A DNA stretch of 64,000 nt from JAPHSX01 sp050298555 (GTDB lineage Bacteria; Pseudomonadota; Gammaproteobacteria; Thiohalomonadales; Thiohalomonadaceae). The notes under the pieces were generated by a model that was not told the origin of the DNA, ran no database searches, and saw nothing but the letters and a program-made list of their open reading frames with translations. Positions 59,988-64,000 of this stretch are shown here, piece by piece. The stretch spans positions 1-64,000 of the forward strand of contig JBNKUL010000062.1 in assembly GCA_050298555.1 (NCBI GenBank). Reading direction: 5' to 3'. Every line of letters begins with the position of its first letter. Within the stretch, counting starts at the first letter, position 1. The position numbers and the translations under genes are program-made.

Positions 59988-60566
59988 ATGGCAAGAACCC
60001 CCTCGACCATGCTGGAACTGGGCACCGCCGCCCCCGACTTTTCCCTGCCGGAGCCGACCAGCGGCAACACCGTCTCGCTGAGTGACTTCGCCGGCAAACC
60101 GCTGGTGGTGATCTTCTGGTGCAACCACTGCCCCTTCGTCAAACACATCGCCAGCAGGGTAGGGGAGCTGGCCGACACCTACCTGCCCAAGGACGTCGCC
60201 TTCGTCTCCATCACCAGTAACGACGTCGAGTACAAGCCGGACGACGGTGTCGACAAGATGCCCGCCTTTATCGCAGAGTACGGCATCCACTTCCCCTACC
60301 TCTACGACGAGAGCCAGGAGGTCGCCAAGGCCTACCAGGCCGCCTGTACCCCCGACTTCTACCTCTTCGACGCCGATCACAAGCTCGCCTACCGCGGCCA
60401 GGTCGACGACGCCCGCCCCGGCAACGACGCCCCCGTCACCGGCGCCGACCTGGAAGACGCGATCAAGGCCCTGCTGGCCAACCTGCCGGTGCCGGATGAG
60501 CAGAAGGCGAGTTTGGGCTGCAATATCAAGTGGAAGGCGGGGAATGAGCCGGGGTATTTTGGCTGA
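59988..60566 (+). CDS. thioredoxin-fold protein (AhpC/TlpA-like)
   Basis: A 192-residue protein with an AhpC/TSA-like fold: GTAAPDFSLPEPTSGNTVSL at the start, the CxxC motif C45-N-H-C48 (FWCNHCPFVKHI) and a cis-proline region in ACTPDFYLFD. No signal peptide, so it should be cytoplasmic. This family is widespread and its role, probably thiol reduction or peroxide handling, is not defined. It lies 23 bases after mtnC and may be co-transcribed. Confidence 0.8.
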   Translation: MARTPSTMLELGTAAPDFSLPEPTSGNTVSLSDFAGKPLVVIFWCNHCPFVKHIASRVGELADTYLPKDVAFVSITSNDVEYKPDDGVDKMPAFIAEYGIHFPYLYDESQEVAKAYQAACTPDFYLFDADHKLAYRGQVDDARPGNDAPVTGADLEDAIKALLANLPVPDEQKASLGCNIKWKAGNEPGYFG

Positions 60567-60828
60567 GCTTGGGTGAAGTTATCTAAATTGATTTGATGTC
60601 TGTCGTTGCGGGTGGGGGGGATTCACTTCGGCTTGCGCTCAGGAGCGGACATCTAACATGCAGGAAGCCTGGCAGGCTATTACTTACATGGCTTGCTTCG
60701 GTACACTAACGTTCCAGGAGCCACAAACACATGGGCTATCTGCAAAGAATCACGTTGTTGTCAGTGTACATGGGTAATCGCATTTACCCATCCGCGGCAC
60801 ATCTATCTCAGCCGGGTATAACACATAG
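60567..60828. other. intergenic region without a gene
   Basis: 262 bases without a supported gene. It holds an 8-bp hairpin (ATGGGTAA 60770-60777 against TTACCCAT 60784-60791). Composition drops from GC-rich to AT-rich toward the next gene. Confidence 0.5.
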
Positions 60829-61359
60829 ATGAAGAGTCAGATGAACAGAGTAGTAATAGGAAGAAACCGTGCCAAATTACCGTATTATAAAATGGTTCTC
60901 AGTGTTCCAATTATCTACATCCCGCTTTTTACGACCGTTCCTTTTATGATCCTTAATGTGTTACTCGTAAGGGCTCACCTGAAGTATTCCGGTGCAACGA
61001 ATATGCGTAGCTACTGGGACTTTGTGCCAGAATGGATATCTCATCGATATCAATATAATAACCAAATTACCTATCGCATAGGGAATAAGCCGTTTCAGTT
61101 GCAATCATATCGGTGGTTTTGGATTTTCAACTGTAAGTTATATTGCCCAATGAGTGTTGCGCTGTTCCGATATAACACATATTTGGTACAACTCGTTGAA
61201 AACTGGTGGTGTCCGTTCTATCACGATAAAAAGCGTGATTACGCTGATGCAAAAATTGATCTTTCATATTGGCATTTTCTTGAAAAAAGAAAACGGCTGT
61301 TGCATCCAGAGGATCGTGAAAATGATATTTGGAACGATTCAGTGGAGAAATCCGAATAA
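60829..61359 (+). CDS. hypothetical AT-rich orphan protein
   Basis: A 176-residue protein not recognised. Residues about 21-48 form one or two membrane segments (MVLSVPIIYIPLFTTVPFMI, then LNVLLVRAH); the rest is rich in Tyr, Trp, Phe and basic residues. Codon and base use are far more AT-rich than in the flanking mtn and nuo genes, pointing to horizontal transfer. No ribosome site is clear; ATG 60844 is an alternative start. Confidence 0.5.
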   Translation: MKSQMNRVVIGRNRAKLPYYKMVLSVPIIYIPLFTTVPFMILNVLLVRAHLKYSGATNMRSYWDFVPEWISHRYQYNNQITYRIGNKPFQLQSYRWFWIFNCKLYCPMSVALFRYNTYLVQLVENWWCPFYHDKKRDYADAKIDLSYWHFLEKRKRLLHPEDRENDIWNDSVEKSE

Positions 61360-61720
61360 TATGGAAAAGGGTCAGAAACAAAAGGATCACTACCCTTAAA
61401 TTTCATATGAATATTTGGGGACAGAGTAGACCCCCCCCCCATGGGGTGAATATGTGGGAATAGTCGTTACGCTCTCCCCAAATGCCCAAGGTATGATCTA
61501 ATGGGAAAAGGGGGTAATATCTTTTTACTGGGAAAGGCTTCCTATGAGATGTTATTGAAAACAAACCTGTCATAACATCAGCAAATAGCTTATAATGTCC
61601 GGCGCTACAGATATTGTTATTGGTTTTTTTCAGCAGTCCCTTTCTAGATACTTCTCAAATCCCCTCTTTCTCTACCTGTAAGCACAACTCTCTATTCTTT
61701 TACATTAAAGGTAACTCGAT
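61360..61720. other. intergenic region: poly-C tract and csp promoter/leader
   Basis: No gene in 361 bases. Features: a run of ten C at 61431-61440, and a perfect -10 box TATAAT at 61591-61596 with a weak -35 (CTGTCA 61567-61572). That promoter gives the cold-shock gene a leader of about 120 bases, as csp mRNAs usually have. GGGGACAGAGTAGA before the C run resembles sequence seen near mobile repeats, but nothing firm can be said. Confidence 0.5.
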
Positions 61721-61924
61721 ATGGCTACAGGTACGGTAAAGTGGTTTAACGAAGGCAAAGGTTTTGGTTTTATCTCTCAGGATGATGGCGGTGCGGATGT
61801 GTTTGTGCACTTCAGCGCCATCCAGGGCGGCGGCTTCAAGACATTGGCGGAAGGTCAGGCAGTGAGCTTCGATATGGAGAATGGCCCCAAGGGCCCCCAG
61901 GCCACCAGCGTTACGCCACAGTAA
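61721..61924 (+). CDS. cold-shock protein, CspA family
   Basis: A 67-residue nucleic-acid chaperone of the cold-shock fold. RNA-binding motifs KGFGFI (13-18) and VFVHF (27-31) are intact, with the start TGTVKWFNEGKGFGF. The long AT-rich leader from the promoter near 61591 suggests regulation at the mRNA level. Which csp paralogue it is cannot be told. Confidence 0.95.
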   Translation: MATGTVKWFNEGKGFGFISQDDGGADVFVHFSAIQGGGFKTLAEGQAVSFDMENGPKGPQATSVTPQ

Positions 61925-61950
61925 GCGTTGTATCTCACCCTGCCTGACTT

Positions 61951-62034
61951 AGGGGCGTCCGCCCCTTGAGCGGTGAGGTGTACTCAGGCCGGCATTACGC
62001 TCACTGTTAATCCGTTGAGCAAGGTGCCGGCCTG
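61951..62034 (+). terminator. two hairpins after the csp gene
   Basis: AGGGGCG/CGCCCCT at 61951-61966 followed by T-T, and a wider pair CAGGCCGGCA (61985-61994) against TGCCGGCCTG (62025-62034) followed by TTTCATTT. Either can end the csp transcript. Confidence 0.6.
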
Positions 62035-62120
62035 TTTCATTTGCACTCCCTGATAAACACAAGGAAAAGCAGGCGGGAACGGTGTTAAAAACCTATTAAT
62101 TACAGATGACAGGAGAACTC

Positions 62121-62723
62121 ATGTCAGAAAGCGAAGCAGCGGTACAACTGAAGGTCTGGAAGGACCTCGCGATTAGCAAACAAGTTATGATGATGGCGGC
62201 GACAGACGCCCTCAAGCTGGATAAGGACTGTTCACCGGAAGAACTCAAGCAGGCCCTGGAGGCGACCATCAAGCGCTCTAGTGATGCGGAACTTGAAGTG
62301 TTCCAGGCAAAGGAGCAGGCCAGGAAAGAGGTCGAGGCGGCGCAGCAGCAGCTGTCGGAGAAACAACAATCACTGGAAGCCAAGGAAGCGGAGCTTGCTG
62401 CTGCCCAAGCCGCCATACAGGAGCTTCAGCGTCAGCTCGCTAATGAGCGCAGCAACAATGAGATGCAGGTGAAAAAACTCAAGGAGAGTCTTGCCGAAAA
62501 GGAGAGGGCCATCAAGGCCATTAAGACCATTCTCTCTGACACACCCGAAAACGTGGTAAAGAAGATGAAGGCATTGAAGAAGCAGAAGATGGATGAAGCC
62601 GATGCCCGTAAAAGGGCTGAAAAGGCCTATTCCTCTCTGCTCAAGGAGAAGCAGAATCTGGAGCGCAGCCTGAAGGAGTTGCAGGCCGCACAGGAAGTGA
62701 CCGAGGAAGAGGTCGCGGCATAA
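62121..62723 (+). CDS. coiled-coil protein of unknown function
   Basis: A 200-residue soluble protein, almost all helix. From about 50 to the end it is rich in Glu, Lys, Gln and Ala in heptad-like order (EVEAAQQQLSEKQQSLEAKE, KKLKESLAEKERAIKAIK), so a long coiled coil is expected. Residues 1-45 are less charged (VWKDLAISKQVMMMAATDAL). ATG 62121 has AGGAGA 4 bases before it and was preferred over ATG 62106. No family was recognised and no partner gene is obvious; it is convergent with the next gene. Confidence 0.7.
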   Translation: MSESEAAVQLKVWKDLAISKQVMMMAATDALKLDKDCSPEELKQALEATIKRSSDAELEVFQAKEQARKEVEAAQQQLSEKQQSLEAKEAELAAAQAAIQELQRQLANERSNNEMQVKKLKESLAEKERAIKAIKTILSDTPENVVKKMKALKKQKMDEADARKRAEKAYSSLLKEKQNLERSLKELQAAQEVTEEEVAA

Positions 62724-62732
62724 GCCTGTGTG

Positions 62733-63692
62733 TTACATGGCGGCGCGGATCCGCGCCGCCTCCCGCTCCATCTTCTCCAGCTTCTCCTTATTCCCCAACT
62801 GCCTATAAACCCGCTGCAACAGCTCTATGGTCTCCAGCGCGCCCGAGCGGTCGAGGATCCAGAGCCGGATATAGAGGGCGCGCTGCAGCCGCTGCTCCGC
62901 CTGTTGCCACTGCCCCTGGCTCATAGCCAGTCGTGCGACCTCGGTGAGGGTGGCGGCGATGGCGGGGCGGGCGGCGGCGGCGCGGTAGAGCTCCAGCGCC
63001 TGCTCCAGCTTTTCCGTTGCCTGCTGCGGTGCTTTTTCGTGGATCGCCAGTTGCGCCTCGAAGCGCAGCATACGAGCCTGGTGTAGCGGGGTCTGCTCTT
63101 CGCTGGCGCGCAGCATTTCGCTGAGCCGTTTCAGCCATAGCCGTGCCTCGGCCATGTTGTCGTCCTGGCGGGCGAAGGCGATGTCGGTGCGCAGGGTGGC
63201 GGCGCCGATGTCTATCAGTTCGACCTGCTCGCGGCTGCGTTGCTTGTCGTCAAACTCGGGCAGCAGCCCCTGTAGCAGGGCCAGGGCCTGCTCCCGCTCC
63301 TGTTTGCGCCAGTGCACCTGTGCCCGCAGCAGGGTGAGGCGCGGCAGGTACTCCTGGTGGCGGGGCGCGGCGGCGATCCTCGATGCCGCCTCGATGCTCT
63401 CCAGCGCGGCATCGAAGTTGCCGACGGCCAGCGCCGTTTCCGCCAGGTTGATACGGCTCTGCAGGATGCCGGTGGGGTTGTCGAGGCTGCTGTAGTGGGC
63501 CAGTGCCTTGTGGAAAAAGTCGCTGGCGGCAACGAAGTCGCTCTCGCTAAAGGCGGTGACGCCGTGCTCCAGATAGTACTCGCTCTGGCGTATCGGTTCG
63601 GGGCGCGGGTCGCTGACCGAGCCGCAGGCGCTAAGTAGTAGAGAGAGGGGCAGCAGGGTGGTCGCCAGCAGATAGAGAGAGGGCCTATTCAT
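62733..63692 (-). CDS. TPR-repeat lipoprotein next to an MlaD gene
   Basis: A 319-residue lipoprotein (lipobox LSAC, cysteine 23) built of TPR-like helical pairs through its length (YYLEHGVTAFSESDFVAASD, ILQSRINLAETALAVGNFDA, EQRLQRALYIRLW). Its start overlaps the stop of the MlaD-type gene by 8 bases, so the two are one operon. In that setting it may be a periplasmic partner of an MCE lipid transporter, like the separate lipoproteins found in some mla-type clusters. Function inferred from context. Confidence 0.7.
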   Translation of the reverse strand: MNRPSLYLLATTLLPLSLLLSACGSVSDPRPEPIRQSEYYLEHGVTAFSESDFVAASDFFHKALAHYSSLDNPTGILQSRINLAETALAVGNFDAALESIEAASRIAAAPRHQEYLPRLTLLRAQVHWRKQEREQALALLQGLLPEFDDKQRSREQVELIDIGAATLRTDIAFARQDDNMAEARLWLKRLSEMLRASEEQTPLHQARMLRFEAQLAIHEKAPQQATEKLEQALELYRAAAARPAIAATLTEVARLAMSQGQWQQAEQRLQRALYIRLWILDRSGALETIELLQRVYRQLGNKEKLEKMEREAARIRAAM

Positions 63693-64000
63693 GGTAGGGT
63701 TGCACCCCTATCAGCTTGCGCCGCAGTTGCTTCTCGTCACTGGAGAAGATCCAGGAGTTGTTGATGCCGTCGAGCAGGCGGTCGGTCTCCTCCATCAGCA
63801 CGTTCATGCGGGTGATCAGTTCCGGCACCTGCTTCATCTCCACGTTGACGCTGGTGAGGATGGCGTTGGTATTGCTCAAGAGCTGGCGCAGTTCGGCGCT
63901 AATCGCCGGCAGCTCCTTCGAGCCCTCGCTGATATTGCCGCTGGCCGGCTCCAGCTCCTTGAGGCGCTGCTCCATCTGCACGAAGCTGCGCTCGATGGCG
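63685..64000 (-). CDS. MlaD/MCE-family protein, C-terminal part (partial)
   Basis: The gene runs off the right edge; only the last 104 codons are visible. They form a helical tail (EQRLKELEPASGNISEGSKE, LRQLLSNTNAILTSVNVEMK) ending in IFSSDEKQLRRKLIGVQPYHE. This kind of tail follows MCE domains in long MlaD-like proteins that carry lipids across the periplasm. The MCE domain itself is outside the window, so the call is tentative. Confidence 0.5.
   Translation of the reverse strand, partial: AIERSFVQMEQRLKELEPASGNISEGSKELPAISAELRQLLSNTNAILTSVNVEMKQVPELITRMNVLMEETDRLLDGINNSWIFSSDEKQLRRKLIGVQPYHE

Overview
The window looks like a chromosomal segment of a GC-rich gammaproteobacterium. The evidence is the gene order glmM-tpiA-secG-tRNA-Leu(GAG), a complete 14-gene nuo operon, then tRNA-fMet-rimP-nusA-infB-rbfA-truB-rpsO-pnp. 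This is the leuU/metY region known from E. coli with the complex I operon lying between the two tRNA genes. The genus cannot be read from the sequence; a free-living environmental or sulfur-oxidising type lineage is only a guess.

Layout. 1-5.1 kb: the end of tsaB, a REP repeat pair, an archease gene broken by an in-frame TGA beside an intact rtcB, an SGNH lipoprotein esterase, an EF-hand-type protein and dapE. 5.2-15.2 kb: a four-gene block coding for a TPR plus outer-membrane beta-barrel protein (Slam-like architecture), a FecR-domain protein, a 1,563-residue lipoprotein with cadherin-like repeats and a beta-helix, and a CHASE2 adenylate cyclase. 15.2-18.9 kb: a TRAP transporter of the TPR-associated (TatT) type, bounded by a second REP pair. 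19.1-23.3 kb: a large lipoprotein and then an AT-rich accessory island holding a STAS-like protein, a STAS/HATPase fusion and a small membrane protein, ending at tRNA-Leu(CAA).

23.5-32.6 kb: housekeeping genes queA-tgt-yajC-secD-secF-folP-glmM-tpiA-secG-leuU. 33.0-48.0 kb: nuoA to nuoN, with nuoN carrying a one-base frameshift in this sequence, followed by a DUF2818 gene. 48.0-56.7 kb: the initiator tRNA and the transcription/translation operon rimP to pnp. 56.8-60.6 kb: a MetX-family acyltransferase, three methionine-salvage genes (mtnB, mtnD, mtnC) and a thioredoxin-fold protein. 60.6-64 kb: an AT-rich orphan gene, a cold-shock gene, a coiled-coil gene, a TPR lipoprotein and the end of an MlaD/MCE gene.

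The parts most worth following up are the possible surface-lipoprotein export and sensing block (5.2-15.2 kb), the STAS/HATPase trio beside tRNA-Leu (21.3-23.1 kb), the TatT-type TRAP system whose binding protein lacks the usual carboxylate-binding arginine, and the two broken genes (archease and nuoN). All calls come from reading the sequence; no database search was run.
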